Source of the DNA: an uncultured Clostridia bacterium
Lineage (GTDB): Bacteria > Bacillota > Clostridia > Lachnospirales > Lachnospiraceae
Reading direction: 5' to 3'
DNA: 64,000 nucleotides
Assembly (NCBI GenBank): GCA_948472945.1
Contig: CAOKVX010000015.1
Location: forward strand, 1-64,000
How positions within the stretch are numbered: position 1 is the first letter of the stretch; every line of letters starts with the position of its first letter. Shown here one piece after another: positions 1 through 9,590 of the stretch. Below the pieces are notes generated by a model. It was not told the origin of the DNA. It ran no database searches and worked only from the letters and a program-made list of their open reading frames with translations. Both the position numbers and the translations under genes were made by a program.

Positions 1-910
1 GGCTCGACGCATCTCCCATTTTATCAAAACAGTCGACAATCTTCTGCTCGTCGTTCAGGTTCTTTTTTGCTATGTCTATCATACCGATAATTCCGTTGAT
101 TGGGGTACGTATATCATGCGACATTCTTGACAGGAAATCTGATTTAGCCATATTCGCTTTGTTAGCCTCGTCTATTGCAGCCAACAATCCGTTTTTATAT
201 TCAAGCTCCTTATGCTTTTCTTCGTCTATCACCCTTGTAACATAAAGCACCTGTGAAATCGCTCCGTCAGTACATTTCTCTGTAATAAACGCCGCCTTAT
301 GCCATACCTCATCATCCGTCTGGTACTCAAATCTCACTACAGGGCTCTCCTTAAGCCTGAACTCAAGCGTTGTTATATCTACAAATGAGGCCATATCCTC
401 CCTGTATTCCGGCGATACGTACGTATCGCACAGCTCAAGCAGTTTTTCTGAGGCATTACCCTCATCGCCGATAATCTGTTTTATTTCGCCCTCACTTACT
501 ATCTCATATATTTTGTCATTTACTATGTCAACATTATACATAGCACAGTACAGGCGGCTGAATGAGTCGACTATCTGCGACTGAAATTCAAACTTACGGT
601 TTACCGATTCCAGCGCATCTTTGGCTTTCCTCTTATCTGCCCTTTTCTTATTCGTATACGATATACATGCCGCAGCCAAGATTCCAAAATAAATAAAGAA
701 TGCCGCGAATGTAATGAGAATATGGGCAAATAAAATTGACTTATATTCAGCGGACTGTATGTATAACGATTGTTTATCAAAATACTCATTCAGTTTGTCG
801 AAAGAAAATGCAGTATTTATTAGCGTGACAACAAACAGTATCACCGCCCCTGCTATTACAACCACATTTCTCCACATATCGTCTTTCGATTTTTGTGATT
901 TTTGTTTCAT
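1..910 (-). CDS. Sensor histidine kinase, 3' part missing (window edge)
   Basis: The first 303 residues of a membrane sensor kinase are present; the rest lies beyond the left edge. Two hydrophobic segments are visible (about residues 12-35 and 63-90), enclosing a short external loop, followed by a PAS-like region (about 110-240) and a HisKA dimerisation helix with the phospho-acceptor motif SHDIRTPIN near residue 268. The SHDIRTP form is typical of Clostridia hybrid kinases that often end in a receiver or Hpt domain, but no such domain can be seen here. The ATG start at 908-910 follows a good site (AGGAAGAGG). Its partner regulator is not visible. Confidence 0.85.
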   Translation of the reverse strand, partial: MKQKSQKSKDDMWRNVVVIAGAVILFVVTLINTAFSFDKLNEYFDKQSLYIQSAEYKSILFAHILITFAAFFIYFGILAAACISYTNKKRADKRKAKDALESVNRKFEFQSQIVDSFSRLYCAMYNVDIVNDKIYEIVSEGEIKQIIGDEGNASEKLLELCDTYVSPEYREDMASFVDITTLEFRLKESPVVRFEYQTDDEVWHKAAFITEKCTDGAISQVLYVTRVIDEEKHKELEYKNGLLAAIDEANKANMAKSDFLSRMSHDIRTPINGIIGMIDIAKKNLNDEQKIVDCFDKMGDASS

Positions 911-938
911 TAAACCATCCTCTTCCTGCAAAATAGTC

Positions 939-2309
939 TTAAATAAGTCCCCTTATCTGTCTTGCGACATATACTCCGCTGGCAGAGGCATGAGACAGCG
1001 AGTGTGTAACTCCGCTTCCGTCCCCTATAACATATAGTCCCTTGTATCTGCTCTCAAGGTTTTTGTCAAGCTCTACCTCCATATTATAGAATTTCACCTC
1101 TGTGCCGTACAGCAAGGTGTCGTCATTCGCGGTTCCAGGCGCAATCTTATCAAGCGCATATATCATTTCCATTATTCCATCGAGTATACGCTTAGGGAGA
1201 ACCAGACTTAAATCGCCCGGAGTTGCAGCAAGCGTCGGCGTAACCATCCCCTCCTCGATGCGTTTTTCGTTGCTCCTTCTTCCCCTTACAAGGTCCCCGA
1301 ATCTCTGTACAATAACACCGCCTCCAAGCATATTTGAAAGTCTTGCTATGCTTTCGCCGTACCCGTTGCTGTCCTTAAACGGTTCGGAAAAATGCTTTGA
1401 GACAAGAAGCGCAAAGTTAGTATTTTCCGTCTGCCTGTGCTTATCTTCATAGCTGTGGCCGTTGACAGTTATTATACCGTTAGTATTCTCATTAACAACT
1501 ATTCCATACGGGTTCATACAGAATGTGCGGACACTGTCCTCAAACTTCTCGGTCCTGTACACTATTTTACTCTCATAAAGTTCGTCGGTCAGGTGTGAAA
1601 ATATGACAGCAGGCAGCTCTACCCTGACTCCCAAATCCACCCTGTTCGACATAGTATTGATATCAAGCTTCCTGCATATCTTTTCCATCCACTTACTTCC
1701 GCTTCTGCCGACCGACACAATGCATCTGTCACATTCATAGGAAACTTCTTTGCAAAGCACGGTATATCCGCCATCCTTTACGTCTATAGTGCTTACCGGA
1801 GACTCAAAATAGAAATCAACTTTATCCTTGAGCTCCCCATAAAGGTTTTCCAACACTATCATGTTTATGTCAGTGCCCAGATGGCGCACCGAGGCATCCA
1901 ACAGCTTGAGCTTATTCTGCATGCATTTCTTCTTAATCTCTGTGCCTGCAGTGGAGTATAGTTTTGTCCCCTCTGCACCGTGAGACATATTGATACTGTC
2001 CACGTACTGCATAAGCTCCGTTGCTTTCTTTTTTCCTATATATTCATAAAGCGTTCCGCCAAAATCATTAGTAATATTGTATTTGCCGTCGGAAAATGCA
2101 CCTGCCCCTCCAAATCCGCTCATTATAGAACATGATTTGCATCCGACGCAGTTCTTTATATTAACACCGTCAATAGGGCATTTCCTCTTAGACAGTGAAT
2201 ATCCCGCGTCAAACACGGCAATTTTAATTGAACTGTCTCCACGCGTAAGTTCATACGCGGCAAATATACCGCCCGGACCGGCCCCAATTATAATAACATC
2301 ATATTTCAA
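939..2309 (-). CDS. FAD-dependent dehydrogenase, COG2509-like
   Basis: A 456-residue flavoprotein of the uncharacterised NAD(FAD)-utilising dehydrogenase family (COG2509-like). The dinucleotide-binding motif GAGPGG lies at residues 9-14, and a Cys-rich stretch (CPIDG then NCVGCKSC) near residues 45-62 followed by GFGGAGAFSDGK is characteristic of the family. The C-terminus has the second FAD contact YVIGDGSG. The physiological substrate is unknown. I chose the TTG start at 2307-2309 because GGAGG lies 7 bases upstream; the longer frame to 2339 has no ribosome site. It sits alone, 28 bases before the kinase gene to its left. Confidence 0.85.
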   Translation of the reverse strand: MKYDVIIIGAGPGGIFAAYELTRGDSSIKIAVFDAGYSLSKRKCPIDGVNIKNCVGCKSCSIMSGFGGAGAFSDGKYNITNDFGGTLYEYIGKKKATELMQYVDSINMSHGAEGTKLYSTAGTEIKKKCMQNKLKLLDASVRHLGTDINMIVLENLYGELKDKVDFYFESPVSTIDVKDGGYTVLCKEVSYECDRCIVSVGRSGSKWMEKICRKLDINTMSNRVDLGVRVELPAVIFSHLTDELYESKIVYRTEKFEDSVRTFCMNPYGIVVNENTNGIITVNGHSYEDKHRQTENTNFALLVSKHFSEPFKDSNGYGESIARLSNMLGGGVIVQRFGDLVRGRRSNEKRIEEGMVTPTLAATPGDLSLVLPKRILDGIMEMIYALDKIAPGTANDDTLLYGTEVKFYNMEVELDKNLESRYKGLYVIGDGSGVTHSLSHASASGVYVARQIRGLI

Positions 2310-2444
2310 ACATGCTCCTCCAATTCCGAAATATACCAATGTAATATATATAAAATAAACACGCTGTAATTATTATAGTCTAAAAATCAACTTTAATAAT
2401 AATTATAGCATGTTTATATATTTTTAACAATATGAATTAGAAAG

Positions 2445-3212
2445 TTAATTCGTTTTTTTACAAATTCCTATTTTAATTATGGAACACATCTTTTCATCCT
2501 GATTATATATTCCCACAATGTATGAGCTCTCACCCGCACCGCCCGCGTCACTAATACAGGCAACTTTCGCTCTAATTACATCTTCCTCAAAAACAGGATT
2601 CCGGTACTCAATTCTCACACTTCTTATATTATCTTCCATATAGATGTCATGCGGCAGAGCTTCAAGCGCATATGCCATGTACCTTGAATTGTGTACATGG
2701 CCGTTGAAATCTATGTCCTCGCGAAGCTTCGGTATGCATACCTCGCTGTCACAATGCTCAGGCATTCTAAGTTTTCCGGGAGCAGCCTGAATTACAGACG
2801 TCTCCTCCGGCCTGTATACCTCCATCATCTCCGGAGTTATTCTTGCAAGCTTACCGGTCGCAAGGTTCATGAGAACAAACTTTGACGATGCAAGCACGCA
2901 CTCCTCACCGCACCCGTTCCTCATAACAAAGTCCCTGGCGACAATACTTGTAGGCACTCCGGCGCGCTGGCTTCTAGCCCATGTTTCAACCGTATACTCC
3001 TCATCAATCTCCGGTCGTCTAAGTATCTTTATGTTCCACTCGGTAAGAATCCACGCAATGCCGGCAAGGCTTCCCTCAACCACTCCGTCCCTTACGGAAT
3101 CTGAGTGGTGCTGTCCGGCGGTTCCAATCATATGAAGTATACCCTCCATTGATATCTTACCGTTTCTATTATAGTCGCCCAGTCTGGGCCTTATTTTTAT
3201 TTCATATTTCAT
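2445..3212 (-). CDS. Acyl-ACP thioesterase
   Basis: A 255-residue acyl-[acyl carrier protein] thioesterase of the bacterial FatA/FatB-like family (double hotdog fold). It hydrolyses acyl-ACP to release free fatty acid and ACP, ending or tuning chain elongation in the cytoplasm. The first hotdog starts with LGDYNRNGKIS and the second carries the family motif DFNGHVHNSRYM near residue 168, whose Asp/Asn/His are the usual active-site residues. The start is somewhat uncertain: ATG at 3212 has a GAGG 13 bases upstream, a little far, and a TTG at 3224 is possible. It lies about 70 bases after ybaK and may be cotranscribed with it. Confidence 0.88.
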   Translation of the reverse strand: MKYEIKIRPRLGDYNRNGKISMEGILHMIGTAGQHHSDSVRDGVVEGSLAGIAWILTEWNIKILRRPEIDEEYTVETWARSQRAGVPTSIVARDFVMRNGCGEECVLASSKFVLMNLATGKLARITPEMMEVYRPEETSVIQAAPGKLRMPEHCDSEVCIPKLREDIDFNGHVHNSRYMAYALEALPHDIYMEDNIRSVRIEYRNPVFEEDVIRAKVACISDAGGAGESSYIVGIYNQDEKMCSIIKIGICKKTN

Positions 3213-3281
3213 AATCTGCACCAAACCTCATGTGAAAATGTCTGCATTTTCATTATTTTTCTTTCACCTTTTAAGCCGCGC

Positions 3282-3758
3282 TCACTTTATAATATCAGCG
3301 TAAACCGCATCGGCGGCTTTTAACAGGTCGTCGGGATTGATGAAAAGCTGCTCGCCAATCCTGCCTCCGCTAATTATGATTTTTTCAAAAGAGGAGGCGC
3401 TTTCATGTATATATATCGGGTATTTCTTTTTCATGCCGACAGGCGTACATCCGCCCCTGATATATCCCGTAACTCTGTTAACATCTTTTACCGGTATTAG
3501 CTCAAGTCTCTTTTCTCCTGACACTTTCGCCGCCTTTTTTAAATCTATCTCCTCATCAATAGGAAGCACAAACACATAAAAAGCGTCCGGTTTTCCTTTT
3601 GTAACAATTGTCTTAAACGTCTGCCCATACGGCTGACCCAGCATATCCGCAATATGAATGCCGTCTATGAATTCTCCGCACTCGTAAGAATTTCTTTCAT
3701 AGCTTATTTTCATCTTATCAAGAATACGCATCGCATTAGTTTTATTATCTTTTGCCAT
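3282..3758 (-). CDS. ybaK: Cys-tRNA(Pro)/Cys-tRNA(Cys) deacylase, YbaK/EbsC
   Basis: 158 residues, full length for the YbaK family of trans-editing enzymes that hydrolyse Cys mischarged on tRNA-Pro. The family landmarks are present: TMVTKGKP-like strand (KTIVTKGKP), FVLPIDEEIDLKKAAK, and the conserved GGCTPVGMKKKYP loop near residue 102. It is cytoplasmic and acts on released aminoacyl-tRNA. It begins 20 bases downstream of the aldehyde dehydrogenase stop, so it is probably the last or second-last gene of the MarR-led run. Confidence 0.92.
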   Translation of the reverse strand: MAKDNKTNAMRILDKMKISYERNSYECGEFIDGIHIADMLGQPYGQTFKTIVTKGKPDAFYVFVLPIDEEIDLKKAAKVSGEKRLELIPVKDVNRVTGYIRGGCTPVGMKKKYPIYIHESASSFEKIIISGGRIGEQLFINPDDLLKAADAVYADIIK

Positions 3759-3778
3759 ACTTTTCCACCACCTGTTTA

Positions 3779-5149
3779 CTATTTTACGAAGAAGCGTATA
3801 ATTTTATCCTTCGTATCACTATACGGCCTATATCTCATCGGGAGGTCAAACCATGTCTTTTTATCAATAATACTCTTTTCATGACTAAAAGTATCAAAAC
3901 TTTTCTTTCCGTGATAGCTTCCCATCCCGCTGTTGCCTATTCCGCCGAAGCCCATCTTTGAAGTGGCGAGATGTATTACGGTATCATTTATACAGCCGCC
4001 TCCATAAGAGACATTATTTAAAAACATATTTTTAGTTTTTTTATTCGATGTAAACAGGTACAGGGCAAGCGGAGACGGCCTTTCACGCACAAAATCATAC
4101 GCCTGCACGACATCCTCCACCTCTAGTACCGGAAGCACGGGACCAAATATCTCCTCCTGCATCACCGCATGCTCAGGAGTTACATCCGTCATAATTGTTG
4201 GTTCAATTTTGCGCAAATCACGGTCAGACTTACCTCCGTAAACTACACGGCTTTTGTCAATAAGCCCCCGCACCCTCAAAAAATGCTTTTCATTAATCAT
4301 CTTTACATATTCATCGTCGTCCAAAGGATTTTCCCCGTACTGGTTCTTTATGCACGATATTATTTCGTCTACAAGATTTTTACTGACGGATTTACACACG
4401 AGCACATAATCCGGCGCTACGCACGTCTGTCCGCTGTTCAAAAATTTCCCAAAGACAATTCGCCTCGCAGCAATTTTTATATCTGCAGTTTCGTCAACTA
4501 TACACGGGCTTTTGCCACCGAGCTCCAGCGTGACGGGCGTCAGCGTTTCCGCCGCCTTACGCATTACCAGTTTTCCGACCTCCACCCCGCCGGTAAAAAA
4601 AATATAGTCAAATTTCTGCTCAAGAAGCCTGCTGTTCTCTTCCTTTCCGCCCTCGACAACAGAAATGTAATTCTCAATATATGAATTTTTTATCATCTCC
4701 GCAATGACGGCTGACGTTGCGGGAGCATATGCCGACGGCTTAAGTATGCAGCAGTTTCCGGCGGCTATAGCTCCGACAAGCGGCCCAAGCGTAAGCAGAA
4801 GCGGATAATTCCACGGTGACATTATAAGCACCACACCGTAAGGATTCCTTACAGTGTAGCTGCTCGAAATATACTGTGCAAGAGGAGTCTGCACACGCCT
4901 TTTCTTATTCCATGACCTAAGATGCCTTTTAGCATATCTTATCTCAGACAGCAGCAGACCAATCTCACACATATACGCTTCCTGTTTTGATTTGTTAAGG
5001 TCCTGACGCAAAGCCCGGTAGATTTTGCCGCTCCACAAATTAAGCGCACATTCGAGCCTTTTAAGGGCGCCTATTCTGTATTTTAAACTCATTGTCTTTC
5101 CGTCTTTATAATACCTGCGCTGTTCCTCTATCAGATTTTCCAATTCCAT
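3779..5149 (-). CDS. Aldehyde dehydrogenase, class 3 type
   Basis: A 456-residue NAD(P)-dependent aldehyde dehydrogenase of the shorter class 3 group, which oxidises aldehydes (often medium or long chain) to acids. Visible are PWNYP (about 111), the catalytic Glu in LELGGKSP near residue 207 and the nucleophile Cys in SGQTCVAPDY near residue 242, plus the EEIFGPVLP motif. The C-terminal tail is hydrophilic, with no clear membrane anchor. It follows the alcohol dehydrogenase by only 2 bases, so the two probably act in sequence on the same alcohol/aldehyde; the substrate is inferred only. The neighbourhood to an acyl-ACP thioesterase hints at fatty aldehydes. Confidence 0.92.
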   Translation of the reverse strand: MELENLIEEQRRYYKDGKTMSLKYRIGALKRLECALNLWSGKIYRALRQDLNKSKQEAYMCEIGLLLSEIRYAKRHLRSWNKKRRVQTPLAQYISSSYTVRNPYGVVLIMSPWNYPLLLTLGPLVGAIAAGNCCILKPSAYAPATSAVIAEMIKNSYIENYISVVEGGKEENSRLLEQKFDYIFFTGGVEVGKLVMRKAAETLTPVTLELGGKSPCIVDETADIKIAARRIVFGKFLNSGQTCVAPDYVLVCKSVSKNLVDEIISCIKNQYGENPLDDDEYVKMINEKHFLRVRGLIDKSRVVYGGKSDRDLRKIEPTIMTDVTPEHAVMQEEIFGPVLPVLEVEDVVQAYDFVRERPSPLALYLFTSNKKTKNMFLNNVSYGGGCINDTVIHLATSKMGFGGIGNSGMGSYHGKKSFDTFSHEKSIIDKKTWFDLPMRYRPYSDTKDKIIRFFVK

Positions 5150-5151
5150 CC

Positions 5152-6372
5152 CTATACCTCTTCAATTTCTCCTGATATTACATAATACATGCGTGAAAGT
5201 TCCTTTTTACTCATAAGTCTCGGAACCGGATAGAGAGGATTTGCCTCTGCATCCGCATGTTCTGCCATTATCTCAATATCTTCACCATGTATACCGTCAA
5301 TTGTCCTTGGTATTCCCATATAATCATTCATTTGCTGTACCCAGTCGATGAACATTTCAGATATTTCATGCTCGCCCATGTCTCCGACATCCTCCACAAC
5401 ACCTGCGTTTACGGCAAGCGCAGCCAGCTTTTTTTCACATGAGGCGCCGTATTCGCGGAGCATTACCGGCAATATGACCGCGTTAGCGAGGCCGTGCGGC
5501 GTACCGTACTGTCCTCCGAGCGAGTGCGCTATCGCATGCACGTATCCAACGTAAGACTGTGTAAAAGCAATGCCTGCATAATAAGCGGCCCTAAGCATTG
5601 AACTTCTGGCCATCCTGTCCTCTCCATCATCATAGGCCCTTTTTAAATATTTTTTTATAAGTTTTACTGCGCACTCGGCCCGTCTTCTCGTATTAGCCGT
5701 AGTTGAACGTCCTATATAAGCCTCAACTGCATGCGTCAGCGCGTCCATTCCGGTAGTTGCGGTTATAATCTTAGGAAGCCCTAGTGTCAGCCTGTAGTCT
5801 AACACCGCGTAATGCGGAATGAGAGAAAAATCATTAATCGGATATTTGTAGTGTTTCTGCGAATCCGTTATGACCGCGGCGAGCGTCGTCTCACTGCCGG
5901 TCCCGGCGGTGGTCGGAACCGCTATTAGAAGAGGAAGCCGCTTATGTATTTTTAAAAGCCCTTTCATTTTATGTACCGGCTGTCCGGGTTTAACGATTCT
6001 TGCAGCGCAAACCTTCGCGCAGTCCATTGCTGAACCGCCGCCGACAGCCACGACAGCCTGACACCTGTTATCCACATATAGCTTCCTTGCCTCCTCAACA
6101 TTGTCTATTGTAGGATTAGGCACGGTTCCGTCATACACCGCGCATACTATTCCCACTTTCCCCAGAAGTTCCTCAAGCCTTTTCGTAAGGCCGAGTTCCC
6201 GTATAACGGAGTCAGTCACTATAAGCGCCCTTTTTATACGCTTTTTTCTGAGCAGAAATACCGTCTCCTCAATCTGTTTCATATGCCTTGGCTCCCTGTA
6301 TGGCATAAACGGTATAGCAATATGGAAAATTTTTTGATAAACCCTGCAGTATAATTTTCTCAACACAAACAT
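5152..6372 (-). CDS. Iron-containing alcohol dehydrogenase
   Basis: A 406-residue group III (Fe-dependent) alcohol dehydrogenase. NAD-binding GGGSAMDCAK is near residue 112 and PTTAGTGSETT near 153. The metal ligands are recognisable as Asp/His in DALTHAVEAY (about 210) and the two His in HSLGGQYGTPHG (about 284). It has a roughly 35-residue N-terminal extension (VYQKIFHIAIPFMPYREP) also found in several Clostridia homologues. It interconverts an alcohol and aldehyde with NAD(P)H. It is translationally close to the downstream aldehyde dehydrogenase and 45 bases after the MarR gene, which is the likely regulator. Confidence 0.92.
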   Translation of the reverse strand: MFVLRKLYCRVYQKIFHIAIPFMPYREPRHMKQIEETVFLLRKKRIKRALIVTDSVIRELGLTKRLEELLGKVGIVCAVYDGTVPNPTIDNVEEARKLYVDNRCQAVVAVGGGSAMDCAKVCAARIVKPGQPVHKMKGLLKIHKRLPLLIAVPTTAGTGSETTLAAVITDSQKHYKYPINDFSLIPHYAVLDYRLTLGLPKIITATTGMDALTHAVEAYIGRSTTANTRRRAECAVKLIKKYLKRAYDDGEDRMARSSMLRAAYYAGIAFTQSYVGYVHAIAHSLGGQYGTPHGLANAVILPVMLREYGASCEKKLAALAVNAGVVEDVGDMGEHEISEMFIDWVQQMNDYMGIPRTIDGIHGEDIEIMAEHADAEANPLYPVPRLMSKKELSRMYYVISGEIEEV

Positions 6373-6417
6373 AATATCTTTCCCTTCTATTCGCTGCCTA
6401 TATCCGTTGCAGAACTT

Positions 6418-6888
6418 CTAATCATCTATGATTCCGGACATAAGCACCGCCTCTGCTCCCGCAGTAATATCTCTCAGCGCCTCAAGAATCCTCTCAGACT
6501 TTTCCCGCCCCAGCACTTCAACAAGCCTGTCAACAATGTCAATACTGTTGTTGTGGACCTTTAGGAACACCGCTTCCTTTTCCCTGTTAAATCTGACCGG
6601 GGTTAATCTTCTGTCATTCTCAAGCCTTATATATTCTATTAGTTTCTTTTCTTCCAAAGATTTTATTATTCTGTTCATTAGTGATTTCGTTATCCCTGTC
6701 ATTTTACACAGCTGTGTAGGTGTAAGATAATCCGTCTCCGAATCAAGCCGATGCCACAGATAATTACAAACAAGCGCCTCGTTGTATGTAAGATATCTTA
6801 CAATGCGGGCGTTCTGTATAACAGACGTCACTTTTATCCACTCTGCGAGAAGTTCTTCCGATATAGTATTGTCAACATATTCAGCCAT
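6418..6888 (-). CDS. MarR-family transcriptional regulator
   Basis: 156 residues with a central winged helix: PTQLCKMTGITKSLMNRIIKSLEEKKLI is the helix-turn-helix and RLENDRRLTPVRF the wing, flanked by the N- and C-terminal dimerisation helices of the MarR family. I place the start at ATG 6888 because GGAGGA lies 6 bases upstream; the longer frame to 6951 lacks a site and would read through a repeat. It leads the run alcohol dehydrogenase-aldehyde dehydrogenase-ybaK and probably controls it, responding to an unknown aldehyde, alcohol or phenolic ligand. Confidence 0.88.
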   Translation of the reverse strand: MAEYVDNTISEELLAEWIKVTSVIQNARIVRYLTYNEALVCNYLWHRLDSETDYLTPTQLCKMTGITKSLMNRIIKSLEEKKLIEYIRLENDRRLTPVRFNREKEAVFLKVHNNSIDIVDRLVEVLGREKSERILEALRDITAGAEAVLMSGIIDD

Positions 6889-6918
6889 GATTCTTCCTCC
6901 CCTGTCTTCTTTCGTATT

Positions 6919-6945
6919 TAGCTCAACGGCGCCAATTTGAACCCG
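6919..6945 (-). repeat. Truncated copy of a 35-bp palindromic repeat
   Basis: 27 bases matching, in reverse orientation, bases 10696-10722 of the intact copy: one arm (TAGCTCAACGG) and the whole spacer are present, then the match stops after CCCG and the second arm is missing. It lies in the leader of the MarR gene. Confidence 0.75.
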
Positions 6946-7018
6946 TATCAAAAAACGTCAAAAGGTCATGCGTTTTATATGCCTGCACGAATAAGCTTTA
7001 CATTATATTACAAATACG

Positions 7019-7873
7019 TCAGTGCGTCCGGGCAGGAATGAATCCCAAAGCAATAGCTCCCGGTCCAACATGTGTTCCAATCGTACTTCCCACTCTGATT
7101 ACGCTTAGGTTAGATGTTCCTTTCTCCCAAAGCTTTCTGCTGTCCTGCACATACTTATCCAACATTGTTCTTTCAAGTCCTGTATATCCAAGCAAAATCG
7201 GCATGTCAAAATCTATGCCGCCGCTTTTTTCAATTAGTTCCCGCAGCATGTTGTTGCCGTTCTTTGACCCTCTCGCCTTACCGAGTATTACAACCTCCCC
7301 GTTCTCTACCGCAACAACAGGCTTTATTGACAGAAGACCTCCCGCCAGCGCTGCCGACGCAGATATTCTCCCGCCCTTTTTCAGGTATTCGAGCGTATTT
7401 AACAGCGCTATAACCTTTACATTGCCCTTTATGGCGTCTATCTCATCAGCAATTTCTTTCGCGCTTAGTCCCTTGTCACGAAGCTTCATAGCATACAGCA
7501 CAAGACATTGTTCCCCTACAGTCACATTTAGCGAATCGACGATATATATGTTATCATAATCACCCGCAGCCGCCATAACAGCGCTTTGGTAAGTACCTGA
7601 AAGCTTACTGCTCATTAGTATAACAACTGCGGAATCCCCGCTTTTTTCCACCTCGTCAAAAACTTCCTCAAACGTAAACGGGTTAATCTGACTTGTCTTT
7701 GGTATTTCATCCGACTCTATAAGCTTTTTATAAAAATCCTCAACGGACAGCTCATAACAGTCCTTATACACTTCGTCCCCAAACGAAATCTCCATCGGAA
7801 CAACCGTAACTCCCATATTATTTGCAAGTTCAATGTCAATATCGGATGCTGAATCTGTAATTATCCTTACCAT
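7019..7873 (-). CDS. DegV family fatty-acid-binding protein
   Basis: A 284-residue DegV (FakB-like) protein. It starts with the diagnostic MVRIITDSASDI and has the fatty-acid-binding lid region SQINPFTFEEVF and GTYQSAVMAA, ending in IGTHVGPGAIALGFI. DegV/FakB proteins bind a fatty acid and present it to the kinase FakA for phosphorylation; no FakA is in the window. The start ATG at 7871-7873 has a strong GGGAGGAGG site. It is a single-gene unit with its own promoter (7896-7924) overlapped by a palindrome. Confidence 0.92.
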   Translation of the reverse strand: MVRIITDSASDIDIELANNMGVTVVPMEISFGDEVYKDCYELSVEDFYKKLIESDEIPKTSQINPFTFEEVFDEVEKSGDSAVVILMSSKLSGTYQSAVMAAAGDYDNIYIVDSLNVTVGEQCLVLYAMKLRDKGLSAKEIADEIDAIKGNVKVIALLNTLEYLKKGGRISASAALAGGLLSIKPVVAVENGEVVILGKARGSKNGNNMLRELIEKSGGIDFDMPILLGYTGLERTMLDKYVQDSRKLWEKGTSNLSVIRVGSTIGTHVGPGAIALGFIPARTH

Positions 7874-7895
7874 AATACGCCTCCTCCCAAAAAGG

Positions 7896-7924
7896 GCTAT
7901 AATATAAATAGTTCACTTTGTCAA
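7896..7924 (-). promoter_or_regulatory. Probable degV promoter
   Basis: On the minus strand TTGACA (7919-7924) and TATAGC (7896-7901) are 17 bases apart, about 23 bases before the DegV start. The -35 box lies inside the palindrome at 7908-7944. Confidence 0.6.
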
Positions 7925-7944
7925 CAGTTTACAAAGTGAACTAT
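7908..7944. promoter_or_regulatory. Palindrome, candidate operator over degV -35
   Basis: Perfect 14-base arms (ATAGTTCACTTTGT and its complement) separated by 9 bases. It overlaps the -35 box of degV, so repression by a dimeric regulator is likely. It could also serve as the 3' hairpin of the chemotaxis gene, though it lacks a run of T after the stem in that direction. Confidence 0.55.
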
Positions 7945-7976
7945 ATAATATTATTATTTCTTTGTCAACAAAATAC

Positions 7977-9464
7977 CTACTTAAGTTTATCCGCAAGTTT
8001 ACGCAGCTCGGATATATGTTCTACAACATCTTTAACAATGCCCATGTTGTCCTCGCTGGCAGAATAAGTCTGGCTTGCGTGGGCCGTGACCTCCTCGGAG
8101 ATTGACGAAATGGTTGATATGCTCTCAACTATCTCGGTATTAGCTCCGGCAAGTTCTTTTACATATGTCTCCAGCTTTTTGGAGTGCGACGAGATATCGG
8201 CCGTATTATTTTCAATAACCTTAAAGCTGTCGGCTGTTGCAATTGTAGCCTCATTCTGGCTCTCGATAATATCTATCATATTGTTGGTGACATTCACCAC
8301 CCTGTTAATCGTATCAGTTATGTTGGAAAGCTTTGCGGTTATCTGATTCGTGGCTACCCCGGTCTCATTCGCCATCTTTGAAATCTCTGACGCAACTACC
8401 GCAAATCCCCTTCCGGTCTCCCCTGCCCTTGCCGCCTCTATGCTGGCATTAAATGAAAGCAGCTCGGTCTGGGATGTAATATTGTTGATTATATCTATTA
8501 CAGAGTTGAGCTCATTCATGTCCTTGCTAAGCTCGGTTAGCTCCTCCTCAACCTTTTTACCGGACAGCATAGACTCATTTCCCTTTTCTACCAGCTTCTC
8601 TACATTGTCACGGCCTTTCTTTATAGCATCGTTAGTGTTGTTAACACTGCCGATAATTTCACCTGTGCCGTTCTCCACACCGCTCACCTTTGCCTGAATG
8701 TTCTCAGTGAGACCAAGCTGTCTCTGGACTGCGTCCGTTGTATCGTTTGAACCAGTGCTGAGTTCTTCCATAGCATCCTTTGTCGCTGAAATAGTTCTGT
8801 CCAAGTCAAGAATCATATTTCCGACTGTCTCTATCGTTGACGCCATGCTGTCGGACACTTCAAGCGTCTGTTTAAGCATCCTCTCGCTCTCTTGTCCCTG
8901 CGTTCGTATCTTTTCAAGATTATTTCTGGCATTGTACTCCGTTATCCTTGAAATATATGCGCTGAACACTCCTATTATAATCATCACAAGAATCTGTATC
9001 TCAATTGAGGCGCTGTCCTCAATTGTATAAACTCCATTGTTAAGAAACATTACTACTTGGATTATATTAATTACCACCGCCAATGAGTTTGATATGACGG
9101 AATAAATGACGTCATTATAGACGGTTATCACTATAAGCATAGGAACTGCGTAAACAAATGCAAGCTTATTCACGGTCGTGAGCGCTACAAACGTGTAAAA
9201 TACCCCAAAACCAACAGACAGTATGTATTTAATCAGCTTATTATTTCTATCTTTACACAATAGAACTATCTCTGCTATCGGAGCCGCCATACCTACAACC
9301 AATACCGCAATTACATAGGGTAATGTCCTGGCTTCCTTAAAGAACTCAACAAAATATGCCAAAATAATTATCGCCGTCTCGATTGTATGGCAAATTACCG
9401 CTACCCTGTTACATCTCCCCAGCTCAGTTTCATTCTCTTTCTTAATTCCTATAGCCTGCGACAT
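7977..9464 (-). CDS. Methyl-accepting chemotaxis protein
   Basis: 495 residues. About six hydrophobic segments fill the first 170 residues (a multi-spanning membrane sensor with no large external domain), followed by a cytoplasmic signalling coiled coil. The hairpin tip that contacts CheA/CheW is near residue 340 ([31 protein letters not shown]). The C-terminus ends in a methylation-type helix. The start is ATG 9464 after GGAGG; the five extra upstream codons have no site. No chemotaxis genes are nearby, so its ligand is unknown; the membrane-only input suggests sensing of energy state or a lipid-phase signal. Confidence 0.9.
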   Translation of the reverse strand: MSQAIGIKKENETELGRCNRVAVICHTIETAIIILAYFVEFFKEARTLPYVIAVLVVGMAAPIAEIVLLCKDRNNKLIKYILSVGFGVFYTFVALTTVNKLAFVYAVPMLIVITVYNDVIYSVISNSLAVVINIIQVVMFLNNGVYTIEDSASIEIQILVMIIIGVFSAYISRITEYNARNNLEKIRTQGQESERMLKQTLEVSDSMASTIETVGNMILDLDRTISATKDAMEELSTGSNDTTDAVQRQLGLTENIQAKVSGVENGTGEIIGSVNNTNDAIKKGRDNVEKLVEKGNESMLSGKKVEEELTELSKDMNELNSVIDIINNITSQTELLSFNASIEAARAGETGRGFAVVASEISKMANETGVATNQITAKLSNITDTINRVVNVTNNMIDIIESQNEATIATADSFKVIENNTADISSHSKKLETYVKELAGANTEIVESISTISSISEEVTAHASQTYSASEDNMGIVKDVVEHISELRKLADKLK

Positions 9465-9590
9465 ACAAATTACCTCCATAACATTACATATAAATCTTTA
9501 AATATTATTATACTGTAAAAAATTAAAAAAGTCTATATAAAATTTTTGTGCCGGCATCAATCATCATACCTGTTCAGCAACCGGACATCC

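Noticed and set aside
601-2358. Several plus-strand open frames opposite the kinase and FAD-oxidoreductase genes
   Set aside because: They mirror conserved minus-strand genes, have no ribosome sites and no protein-like motifs.
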